From the NCBI GenBank assembly GCA_947455385.1, contig CANGNR010000083.1:1-5372 (forward strand): a stretch of 5,372 nucleotides of DNA. The letters are read 5' to 3'. This stretch comes from Microbacteriaceae bacterium. Lineage in GTDB: Bacteria > Actinomycetota > Actinomycetes > Actinomycetales > Microbacteriaceae. Each line of letters begins with the position of its first letter. The stretch's first letter is position 1. Under the pieces are notes generated by a model that was given only the letters and a program-made list of their open reading frames with translations, was not told the origin of the DNA and did not search any database. Below, piece after piece: positions 1 through 5,372 of the stretch. The translations under genes and the position numbers were made by a program.

Positions 1-205
1 GCAGCCCGAGTGGATCAAGCCCGGTGCCGCCGTGCTCGACGTGGGCATTACCCGCGTCGACGGCCCAGACGGCGCGACTCTCGTTGGCGACGTCGACCCC
101 CGCGTTGCGGAGGTCGCCGGCTTCCTCTCACCAAACCCCGGCGGCGTCGGGCCGATGACCCGAGCAATGCTGGTCAAGAACGTGGTTGACGCGGCATCGC
201 GATAA
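1..205 (+). CDS. folD: FolD, bifunctional methylenetetrahydrofolate dehydrogenase/cyclohydrolase (C-terminal part, 5' truncated by the window)
   Basis: The reading frame is open from base 2 to a TAA at 203-205 and gives the last 67 residues of a protein whose start lies left of the window. FolD is a cytosolic enzyme that oxidises 5,10-methylene-THF to methenyl-THF with NAD(P)+ and hydrolyses it to 10-formyl-THF, supplying purine and formyl-Met synthesis. What is visible is the end of the Rossmann-like domain: WIKPGAAVLDVGI (residues 4-16), then LVGDV (27-31), then the family signature PGGVGPMT (46-53), followed by the terminal helix AMLVKNVVDAA. The order and the distance to the C-terminus match the family, and no frameshift is seen. 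Catalytic residues of the N-terminal domain are outside the window. The stop overlaps the start of the next gene by one base, so the two are probably co-transcribed and translationally coupled. Confidence 0.95.
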   Translation, partial: QPEWIKPGAAVLDVGITRVDGPDGATLVGDVDPRVAEVAGFLSPNPGGVGPMTRAMLVKNVVDAASR

Positions 206-207
206 TG
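203..207 (+). promoter_or_regulatory. TAATG stop/start overlap coupling folD to the UPF0126 gene
   Basis: The last A of the folD TAA is the first base of the downstream ATG. The bases just upstream (ending GCATCGCGATA) carry no purine-rich ribosome-binding sequence. Initiation is therefore most simply explained by ribosomes terminating on folD and reinitiating in place. The overlap is seen directly; the mechanism is inferred. Confidence 0.7.
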
Positions 208-849
208 GCAGCCACTGTTCAGCCAGACATCCTGACCTCGGCCCTCACAATCTTCGAGGCCGTTGGAACCCTGGCCTTCGCGGCATCCGGAATCATCGAG
301 GCCGCCCGCAAAAAGTTCGACATTTTCGGCATTGTGCTCACCGCGTTCGTCACCGCATTCGGCGGTGGCACGCTTCGCGACATCCTGTTGGATCGCCGCC
401 CCTTCTTCTGGGTGGCCCACCAGGAGTGGATCTGGATCATGATCGCCATCGGCGTGCTCTCGCAGCTGTTCTTCAAGGCGCGGCACATCGAGTTCAGCTC
501 GCGTGCGATGCAGTGGCCAGATGCAATTGGTCTCGGCCTGTTCGCGACCCTCGGCGCTCAAATCGCCCTGGATGGCGGGCAATCTCCGGTGGTTGCGGCA
601 ATCATGGGTGTCATCACCGCGGCCTTCGGTGGCGTGATTCGCGACATCCTGATCAACGAGATTCCTCGAGCCGTCAACGACTACCAGCCTTACGCGGTGG
701 TTGCCTTCGCGGGTGGCTGGATGATGTGGGGCATCGAGCAGCTCGGTGTTGCCTCGGTCGTTGCGGTCTCTGTCACCGCCGCCGTCATCATCATCTTCCG
801 AGTGCTCTCGGTGGTCTTCAACTGGAAGTTGCCGAGCTGGCGGTTCTAG
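205..849 (+). CDS. UPF0126/TRIC-family seven-helix membrane protein (cation channel or glycine transporter)
   Basis: A 214-residue, very hydrophobic protein with the internal duplication of the UPF0126 family (YadS/YicG-like; prokaryotic TRIC homologues). Helices are expected near residues 11-32, 38-56, 74-90, 106-122, 127-145, 162-180 and 183-204, giving two three-helix repeats plus a seventh helix. The repeat shows in the paired motifs AFGGGTLRDILL (51-62) and AFGGVIRDILI (140-150), 89 residues apart, and in GTLAFAASG (21-29) against FATLGAQIA (113-121). Glycine-rich kinks in helices 2 and 5 are known in TRIC channels, which form trimers conducting monovalent cations. Other UPF0126 members have been linked to glycine uptake by mutant fitness data, and sequence alone does not decide between the two roles. 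The ATG at 205 is chosen because it overlaps the folD stop (TAATG) and opens the conserved N-terminus; no clear Shine-Dalgarno precedes it. Length is usual for the family. Confidence 0.9.
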   Translation: MAATVQPDILTSALTIFEAVGTLAFAASGIIEAARKKFDIFGIVLTAFVTAFGGGTLRDILLDRRPFFWVAHQEWIWIMIAIGVLSQLFFKARHIEFSSRAMQWPDAIGLGLFATLGAQIALDGGQSPVVAAIMGVITAAFGGVIRDILINEIPRAVNDYQPYAVVAFAGGWMMWGIEQLGVASVVAVSVTAAVIIIFRVLSVVFNWKLPSWRF

Positions 850-851
850 CT
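835..851. other. Small hairpin spanning the two convergent stop codons (possible weak bidirectional stop signal)
   Basis: AGCTGG (835-840) can pair with CTAGCT (846-851), giving six pairs including one G-T wobble, around the five-base loop CGGTT. It straddles the + strand stop (847-849) and reaches into the - strand stop (850-852). There is no T-run after it on either strand, so it is not a standard intrinsic terminator. It is noted only because this is the sole meeting point of the two opposing transcription units. It may be chance. Confidence 0.2.
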
Positions 852-1680
852 AAAAGCGCGAGCGAATAGCCCAAAGGTCGGGAAAGACCGAGCGGAAGAG
901 CGTGCTGGCGAGGTACTCGACGCCAGGTGAGCCGCCGGTTCCCATCTTGCGGCCGATGGTGCGCTCGACCATCTTGACGTGGCGATAACGCCACTCCTGC
1001 AGGCCTTCATCTAAGTCGACAAGACGCTCGCAGACCGCGGCGGCATCTGGGTCGTTGCGGTGCACCTCGAGCAGAACATCCTGCAGCTCTTCGTCGGCGG
1101 CGTAGGCCGAGGAGACGTCGCGGTCGAGCAGGCGCTGAGGCACCGCGTGGCCGCGGCCGGCCAAATAGCGCAGCGCGCTATCCCACAGGGCCGGCCGACT
1201 CATAGCCGCCTCGACCCGAGCCCTAGCCGGGGACCCCGGAATCAGGTGCTCGGCCATGCCCATTCCGCTCGACTTATCGGCGTTGGCGCCGGCGGCGTCA
1301 CGACGGCCAAGCACCGCCTCGAACTCGCGAAACTGCGCCGACTGAAAGCCACTCGAAGACTGCAGGCGACCCCTGAAGGTCTGAAACTGCAGCGGGGTCA
1401 TGGTCTCGAGCACGTCGATCTGAGCAACGCAGGTCTTCATAATCGTGCGGATGCGCCCAAGCAGCGCCAACGCCCTGTGGGTGTCACCGGCCTCTAGCGC
1501 GGTCTGCAGCGCGGCCGTCTCGTGCAGCATCTGCTTGAACCAAAGCTCATAGGTCTGGTGAATGACGATGAACAGCATCTCGTCGTGTTCGCCATCGCTC
1601 AGCGGCTGCTGCAGCTCGAGCAGTTCGTCGACCTTGAGGTACGAAATGTATGTGACCGCGCGGTCGTGTTGCTCGGTCAT
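850..1680 (-). CDS. kynA: Tryptophan 2,3-dioxygenase
   Basis: A 276-residue cytosolic heme enzyme that inserts O2 into the indole ring of L-tryptophan to give N-formylkynurenine, the first step of the kynurenine pathway. The N-terminal YISYLKVDELL (11-21) is followed by the core motif HDEMLFIVIHQTYELWFKQ (32-50), then FRGRLQSSSGFQS (102-114), WRYRHVKMVERTIG (230-243) and GTGGSPGVEYL (247-257). Placed on the Xanthomonas enzyme by motif spacing, H41 is the distal active-site His (H55), R103 the carboxylate-binding Arg (R117), H234 the proximal heme ligand (H240) and T248 the substrate-binding Thr (T254). F99 replaces Y113, as in the human enzyme (F140). All key residues are present and the length is normal for bacterial forms. 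The ATG shares its A with the kynU TGA stop. The gene is last in the - strand operon, and its TAG stop abuts the stop of the convergent membrane-protein gene. Very secure. Confidence 0.96.
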   Translation of the reverse strand: MTEQHDRAVTYISYLKVDELLELQQPLSDGEHDEMLFIVIHQTYELWFKQMLHETAALQTALEAGDTHRALALLGRIRTIMKTCVAQIDVLETMTPLQFQTFRGRLQSSSGFQSAQFREFEAVLGRRDAAGANADKSSGMGMAEHLIPGSPARARVEAAMSRPALWDSALRYLAGRGHAVPQRLLDRDVSSAYAADEELQDVLLEVHRNDPDAAAVCERLVDLDEGLQEWRYRHVKMVERTIGRKMGTGGSPGVEYLASTLFRSVFPDLWAIRSRF

Positions 1681-1682
1681 CA
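1678..1682 (-). promoter_or_regulatory. TGATG stop/start overlap coupling kynU to kynA
   Basis: On the - strand the TGA of kynU (1682-1680) shares its A with the ATG of kynA (1680-1678). A GGAAG lies at 1697-1693, but 12 bases before the start, farther than the usual optimum. Reinitiation, perhaps helped by this weak site, would keep the two pathway enzymes in a fixed ratio. The overlap is seen directly; the coupling is inferred. Confidence 0.7.
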
Positions 1683-2993
1683 GGTAACTCGGCTTCCGTT
1701 GTCTTCAATCTGCAGGTATTCCTTGTTGGCCACCGAATCACGGATGCGCGCGAAGCCATCCCAGACCTCGGTGAACGAAGTCGGCAGGGGAGCAATAGCG
1801 AGGCGAATCGAGTCTGGGGTGCGGTAGTCAGGCACCACGTTGGCAAACTTGCGCAGGGCCGTTGCGATGCGCTTGGCCTCGGGATGCCCAACGGTGATGT
1901 GCCCACCGTGGCGGTTGGCATCGCGCGGCGTCATCAGGGTGAAGCCGAGGGGAGCGAGCCAGGCATCGAAAAGCTCGACCATCATCTCGGTGCCAATGGC
2001 GGCCTTGGCGGCGATGTTGGCGATGCCGGCCTCCTCGATCATGCCGAAGCCGCTGCGCACGCAACGCAGGCCCATGATGCTCGGGCTGGCAATCTGAAAG
2101 CGGCGAATCGACTTGGCTGGGTCGAAGAACGGACCCATCTCGAACTGGGCATCCTGGGCGAACCAGCCCTGAATCGGGGCACGCAGCTCTTGCTGCATGC
2201 GCTTGGCGACGTAGAGCCAGGCTGGCGCGCCAGGGCCCGAGTTGCCGTATTTATAGGTGCAACCGACGGCGAGGTCAACGCCCCAGGCATCGAGCTGCAG
2301 GTCGATCGCGCCTACTGCGTGCGAGCAGTCCCAAACCACCAGGATGCCCTTCGCGCGCGCAAGTTCGGTGATTCGCTGAATCTCAGGCCTGGCACCCGAA
2401 CGATAGTGAATCGCCTGCAGGGTGAGCAGGGCAACGTCTTCGGTCAAGAAAGGTTCGAGGGCCTCTGGGCTGATGAGCTCGCAGTCAGATTCGATGGCAA
2501 CCGAGCCAGGCCCGCCGCTGCCGTCGTTGTCTAGCGTGACGAGGTTGAGGCCGTGAGTCTCGGCGATGCCGGCGAGGATGTACCGGTCGGTCGGAAAGTT
2601 CGCCGCGTCAATGATGACGGCCTTGCGACCGGGGCGAGCCTCGACGGCCGCGGTGCAGAGCTGAAAGAAGTTGACGCTCGTGGTGTCGCAGACGAGCACC
2701 TGGCCGGCTGCCGCGCCGAGGGTTGCTCGACCAAGCAGGTCACCGGTTGGCTGCGCTTCGTCGATCCAGTGCGACCATCCGTCGACGAGTTCGTTGCCCC
2801 ACTCGTTGGTCATGAAATCGTTGACGAGCCGCACGGTGTCTAGCGGCAGGCGCCCGAGCGAGTTGCCGTCAAGGTAGCAGAGGTTTGGGTCGCCGATTTG
2901 GAACCTGGCCTTGAAGTGCGCCAACGAATCGGCGGCGTCCAGCTTCTCGGCGGTGAGGCGCTGCGTTGCGACCCCGAACTCTGCAAGGTTCAT
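1680..2993 (-). CDS. kynU: Kynureninase (L-kynurenine hydrolase)
   Basis: A 437-residue PLP-dependent enzyme of aminotransferase fold type I. It cleaves L-kynurenine to anthranilate and L-alanine, and in relatives also 3-hydroxykynurenine to 3-hydroxyanthranilate. Visible family marks are YLDGNSLGRLP (40-50), CDTTSVNFFQL (102-112), ANFPTDRYIL (131-140), VVWDCSHAVGAI (219-230), CTYKYGNSGPGAPAWLYV (245-262), GWFAQ (276-280) and SIRLAIAPL (395-403). D222 and H225 fit the PLP-ring contacts, and K248 in TYKYGNSGPG is the expected Schiff-base lysine. The length is typical of bacterial kynureninases and no key residue is missing. The ATG directly follows the TAA of the ABC exporter, with no spacer and no clear Shine-Dalgarno, so translation is probably coupled. 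With kynA it forms the anthranilate branch of tryptophan breakdown. No kynurenine formamidase or kynurenine 3-monooxygenase gene is present here. Confidence 0.96.
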   Translation of the reverse strand: MNLAEFGVATQRLTAEKLDAADSLAHFKARFQIGDPNLCYLDGNSLGRLPLDTVRLVNDFMTNEWGNELVDGWSHWIDEAQPTGDLLGRATLGAAAGQVLVCDTTSVNFFQLCTAAVEARPGRKAVIIDAANFPTDRYILAGIAETHGLNLVTLDNDGSGGPGSVAIESDCELISPEALEPFLTEDVALLTLQAIHYRSGARPEIQRITELARAKGILVVWDCSHAVGAIDLQLDAWGVDLAVGCTYKYGNSGPGAPAWLYVAKRMQQELRAPIQGWFAQDAQFEMGPFFDPAKSIRRFQIASPSIMGLRCVRSGFGMIEEAGIANIAAKAAIGTEMMVELFDAWLAPLGFTLMTPRDANRHGGHITVGHPEAKRIATALRKFANVVPDYRTPDSIRLAIAPLPTSFTEVWDGFARIRDSVANKEYLQIEDNGSRVT

Positions 2994-2996
2994 TTA
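2991..2996 (-). promoter_or_regulatory. TAA|ATG abutting stop/start between the ABC exporter and kynU
   Basis: The exporter stop (2996-2994) and the kynU start (2993-2991) are contiguous on the - strand. The last codons of the exporter gene contain no GGAGG-like sequence at suitable spacing. KynU synthesis is therefore likely to depend on translation of the exporter. The arrangement is seen directly; the dependence is inferred. Confidence 0.6.
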
Positions 2997-4808
2997 GACC
3001 AACATCTGGCTTTCGGCCAACTCTTTGTAAAGGGGCACGGTTTTCACGAGTTGCTTGTGGTCGCCGATGCCCAGGACCTTTCCATTCTCTAGCACCACGA
3101 TGAGGTCGCTGTCGACCACGGTGCTGAGTCGGTGGGCAATGACGAACATGGTGCGGTTCTTGGCAACGGCGTCGATGGCATCCTTCATCCGTTGTTCGTT
3201 GAGACCATCGAGCGAGGAGGTCGATTCGTCGAGCAGCAGAATCGGCGGAGCGGCCAGCAGGGCTCGCGCGATGGCGAGGCGCTGACGTTCGCCACCCGAG
3301 AGCATGATGCCGTTTTCGCCAACCTCTGCCTCGAGGCCGCGTGCGTCGCGCTCGAGCACATCGGTGAGGTTCACTTCTTCGAGCACCGCGCGCAACTGTT
3401 CATCGGTTGCGTCTGGGCGACCGATCAGCAGGTTTTCGCGCAGCGAGCCGGCGAGCACCGGGGCATCCTGTTCGACGTAGCCGATCTGTTCGCGCAGCTG
3501 CTGGCGACCGAACTCGATGACTGGCTGACCGTCGAGCAAAATGCGGCCGGATGTGGGCTCATAGAAGCGCTCGATGAGCGAGAAGATGGTCGACTTGCCA
3601 GATCCGGATGGGCCGACCAGCGCGACTCGCGTGCCGCGCGAAATCTTGAACGAGACGCCGTCGAGAACCTCGCGCGACTCCTGCTGAGCCTCGCCCTCCT
3701 CGGCCGGCGGGGCCGCGTAGCCGAACGAGACGGCGTCGAACTCGATGGCTACGTCGTTGGCGGCTGTGCGGGTGGTCGCGGGCTTTTCGGCCTCTTCGAC
3801 CGGCAGAACCAAAATCTCCTGGATGCGGGCCAGCGCGCCGAGCGCGCTCTGCACCGACGAGTATGCGCCGAAGGCCTGGCCGACAGGGCGAATCATCAGG
3901 AACATCAACAGGATGAACGTGACGAGGTTGGCGACGGTCGAGGCGCCGGATGCGACGCGGTAGCCGCCTACGCCGAGCACCACTATGAATGCGCCGTTGG
4001 CCGCGATGCCGGCGATCGGGGTGACGAGGGCGTTGATCTTGGCGATCTTGATGCCCTGGGTGTAGGCATCCTTGGCCTCGCGCTGAATGTGTGCGGTCTC
4101 GCGGTCTTCGGCACGGGCGGCACGAATGGTGCGAACCGCCGAAAGTGCGCGCTCGACGGCGGCCGACATGTCGCCGACGCGGGCCTGGGCCTTGGTGGTT
4201 GCACTGCGCACTCGGCGGGCGGTGAGGCCGATGGCGGCAACGGCCATGGCAACCATGCCGAGGGTCAACAGCAACAGCACTGGGTCAATGACCGCCATCG
4301 CAATTACCGAGCCAACGAAAATCAGAATGCCGCCCGCTGCGTCTACCAAGCCTTGGGTGAGTGCCGCGCGCAACAGGGTGGTGTCTGAACCGACTCGCGA
4401 GACGAGGTCGCCGGTGCGACGCAGGTCGTATTCGGCGATCGGCAGGCGCAGCAGCTTGGCGGCTAGCTTTGAGCGGGCCGAGAGCACGACGCCCTCGCCG
4501 GCCTTGGCGAGCACGAAATACATGAAGCCGCTCGATAGCGCGGTCAAGATGATGATGGCGATGAGTTCGAGAACCACGAGGGTCACGTCATCCTTGGCCT
4601 GCACCTTGTTTATGATCTGCCCGACCACCAGCGGCTGGGCCAGGTTTACCAGCGCGCCGACGATGCTCAAGAAGATCGCCAACCAGAGCGCCGACTTGTT
4701 CTCGGTTAGATAAGGCCAAAGCTGCTTGAAGCTGGCCTTTGGGCCCTTCTCGGCGCCAGCGCCACGGCCCATTCCACGACCGCGTCCGCGGCCACCCTGC
4801 ATGCTCAT
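2994..4808 (-). CDS. ABC exporter, fused membrane and ATPase domains (homodimer type)
   Basis: A 604-residue half-transporter of the MsbA/LmrA-like type, expected to work as a homodimer in the cytoplasmic membrane. A Gly/Arg-rich cytosolic tail (1-26) precedes an exporter membrane domain with helices near 39-60, 75-100, 155-173, 174-195, 258-283 and 291-310. The ATPase domain starts near 353. It has an A-loop Tyr (Y364), Walker A GPSGSGKST (399-407), Q-loop Q447, signature LSGGERQR (503-510), Walker B ILLLDE (523-528, catalytic E528) and H-loop H559 in VIAHRLS. Every ATP-hydrolysis motif is intact. An acidic stretch (about 366-380) after the A-loop is longer than in many relatives. The substrate cannot be read from the sequence; its position directly before kynU-kynA suggests, but does not show, transport of a tryptophan catabolite. 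The ATG at 4808 directly follows the upstream stop; the Met at codon 3 is an alternative start. Confidence 0.93.
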   Translation of the reverse strand: MSMQGGRGRGRGMGRGAGAEKGPKASFKQLWPYLTENKSALWLAIFLSIVGALVNLAQPLVVGQIINKVQAKDDVTLVVLELIAIIILTALSSGFMYFVLAKAGEGVVLSARSKLAAKLLRLPIAEYDLRRTGDLVSRVGSDTTLLRAALTQGLVDAAGGILIFVGSVIAMAVIDPVLLLLTLGMVAMAVAAIGLTARRVRSATTKAQARVGDMSAAVERALSAVRTIRAARAEDRETAHIQREAKDAYTQGIKIAKINALVTPIAGIAANGAFIVVLGVGGYRVASGASTVANLVTFILLMFLMIRPVGQAFGAYSSVQSALGALARIQEILVLPVEEAEKPATTRTAANDVAIEFDAVSFGYAAPPAEEGEAQQESREVLDGVSFKISRGTRVALVGPSGSGKSTIFSLIERFYEPTSGRILLDGQPVIEFGRQQLREQIGYVEQDAPVLAGSLRENLLIGRPDATDEQLRAVLEEVNLTDVLERDARGLEAEVGENGIMLSGGERQRLAIARALLAAPPILLLDESTSSLDGLNEQRMKDAIDAVAKNRTMFVIAHRLSTVVDSDLIVVLENGKVLGIGDHKQLVKTVPLYKELAESQMLV

Positions 4809-4811
4809 CTA
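4806..4811 (-). promoter_or_regulatory. TAG|ATG abutting stop/start between the methyltransferase-like gene and the ABC exporter
   Basis: The stop of the upstream gene (4811-4809) touches the exporter start (4808-4806) with no bases between them. This places the methyltransferase-like gene in the same transcript as the exporter and the kyn genes, unless a promoter lies inside its coding region. Confidence 0.6.
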
Positions 4812-5372
4812 GTTTCTTTCTTCAAGGTGCGGGTCGCCCAGCACCTGCTCGTTCAACAGGTAGTTGATTTCTTGTAGTGAAAGCGCCGGCGTGTATGCCG
4901 TATTTCTGTGAAAACGCTCGAAGTCTGCGCCTTGCAAGGCAGCCAGGATGCGCTCTCGGCGCGCGGGCTCGAGCCTCAGGAACATCTGCGTGGTGTTTGG
5001 CACGCGCTCGAACTCGGTGCGCACGCGACCGCAGTTGAAACCGAAAACCGTGATGGCGATGTCGGCATCGGCGGGGCTTACCCGCTTGACCAGGCCGTGG
5101 TCGGTGACCTTTAGCAGCGGGCGCAGGAGCCCTGGCTCAAGCCGCCGCCAGATCTGAAAGCAGGTGGCCAAAATGTTCTGGGCGCTCAGGCGCTCGCCAG
5201 CCACATCGACGTAATCGATCTGAAGGTCGTGGTCGGCCACCAGCTCGAAGTGGCGGTCGAGCCGGTTAATCACCGACCACTTGCGCCATGAGCGCGGCAC
5301 GATGAAGGCGATGATTTCGCTCGACTCGGCTGCGTGGTTAAAGAACGGAATGCTCAAGGAGTTGTTGCGGCC
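4809..5372 (-). CDS. Probable DNA N6-adenine methyltransferase, C-terminal part (5' truncated by the window)
   Basis: The frame stays open to the right edge, so the visible 187 residues are the C-terminal part of a longer protein. A TTG at 5357-5355 could be read as a start, but the in-frame GRNNS before it continues the family pattern and argues against that. The first residues, GRNNSLSIPFFNHAAE, followed by EIIAFIVPRSWRKWSVINRL, resemble the stretch directly after the catalytic motif IV (Asn/Asp-Pro-Pro-Phe) of phage- and virus-type adenine methyltransferases: a helix, then the beta strand IIAFIVP. Further on are FQIW (about 72-75) and a C-terminal region with FGFNCGRV and SLQEINYLL, which in such proteins may help bind target DNA. 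The SAM-binding motif and motif IV themselves would lie beyond the edge, so activity cannot be judged. No restriction endonuclease gene is visible. Recognition is from memory of the family, and another class I methyltransferase is possible. Confidence 0.6.
   Translation of the reverse strand, partial: GRNNSLSIPFFNHAAESSEIIAFIVPRSWRKWSVINRLDRHFELVADHDLQIDYVDVAGERLSAQNILATCFQIWRRLEPGLLRPLLKVTDHGLVKRVSPADADIAITVFGFNCGRVRTEFERVPNTTQMFLRLEPARRERILAALQGADFERFHRNTAYTPALSLQEINYLLNEQVLGDPHLEERN
4816..4822 (-). promoter_or_regulatory. Weak purine-rich ribosome-binding site for the ABC exporter
   Basis: On the - strand AAGAAAG ends seven bases before the ATG at 4808-4806 and lies inside the last codons of the upstream methyltransferase-like gene. 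It is only a poor match to the Shine-Dalgarno sequence, but its spacing favours the first ATG over the one two codons later. Confidence 0.35.

Noticed and set aside
186..869. Open frame of 227 codons on the + strand overlapping the UPF0126 gene in another frame
   Set aside because: The product is dominated by Arg, His and Gly with no hydrophobic core or motif, while the alternative frame gives a well-formed seven-helix protein joined to folD.
872..888. Short inverted repeat GGTC/GACC near the 3' end of kynA, nearby on the - strand to TTT
   Set aside because: The stem is only four pairs and lies within kynA codons without a real T-run, so it is not a convincing terminator.
1884..2534. Open frame of 216 codons on the + strand, opposite kynU
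   Set aside because: It is antisense to a clear kynureninase and its product shows no family motif, so it is a GC-driven shadow.
3132..4388. Long open frame of 418 codons on the + strand, opposite the ABC exporter
   Set aside because: It lies wholly antisense to a gene with every ABC motif intact. Its translation is a low-complexity mix rich in Gly, Ala, Arg and Glu with no recognisable domain. Long antisense frames are expected in GC-rich genes.
4087..4713. Open frame of 208 codons on the + strand opposite the exporter membrane domain
   Set aside because: The composition (Ser, Thr, Arg, Ala-rich) is what the complement of hydrophobic helix codons gives, and no motif is seen.
5355..5357. 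TTG as the start codon of the methyltransferase-like gene
   Set aside because: The frame continues without a stop to the window edge, the residues before it (GRNNS) fit the family pattern, and starting there would remove the whole SAM-binding half of the protein.
1..5372. CRISPR arrays, tRNA/rRNA genes, insertion sequences, direct repeats or attachment sites
   Set aside because: All of the sequence is accounted for by six protein-coding genes, and no repeat-spacer pattern, transposase motif, long inverted repeat or RNA-gene signature was seen.

Overview
The window looks like chromosomal DNA from an actinobacterium. The evidence is a fairly GC-rich composition (about 60% by eye), GC-biased third codon positions, actinobacterial-looking FolD, tryptophan dioxygenase and ABC exporter sequences, and extreme gene packing. 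Frequent GGATGC/GCATCC words and the packing make Microbacteriaceae a reasonable guess, but this is inference and cannot be settled from sequence reading alone.

Layout. Two converging transcription units fill the window. On the + strand, the last 67 codons of folD (one-carbon/folate metabolism) overlap by one base (TAATG) with a seven-helix membrane protein of the UPF0126/TRIC family (205-849). On the - strand, read from the right edge leftwards, are four genes: a DNA N6-adenine methyltransferase-like gene missing its 5' part (4809 to beyond 5372), a single-chain ABC exporter (2994-4808), kynureninase kynU (1680-2993) and tryptophan 2,3-dioxygenase kynA (850-1680). The junctions are TAG|ATG, TAA|ATG and TGATG, with gaps of 0, 0 and -1 bases. 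The two units meet with stop codons on adjacent bases (849|850). No base in the window lies outside a coding region, so there is no intergenic promoter or conventional terminator.

How the genes work together. KynA opens the indole ring of L-tryptophan to N-formylkynurenine. After deformylation by an enzyme not encoded here, KynU cleaves kynurenine to anthranilate and L-alanine. The ABC exporter, coupled directly in front of kynU, could export an anthranilate/kynurenine-type compound, or may simply share the transcript. The methyltransferase fragment has no obvious metabolic link to the rest. The folD-UPF0126 pairing suits the proposed glycine-transport role of some UPF0126 proteins.

Novelty. 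Nothing here is clearly a new system. The most interesting points are the unusual gene partnership in the gap-free - strand operon, the apparently solitary methyltransferase cut by the window edge, and the complete absence of intergenic DNA.
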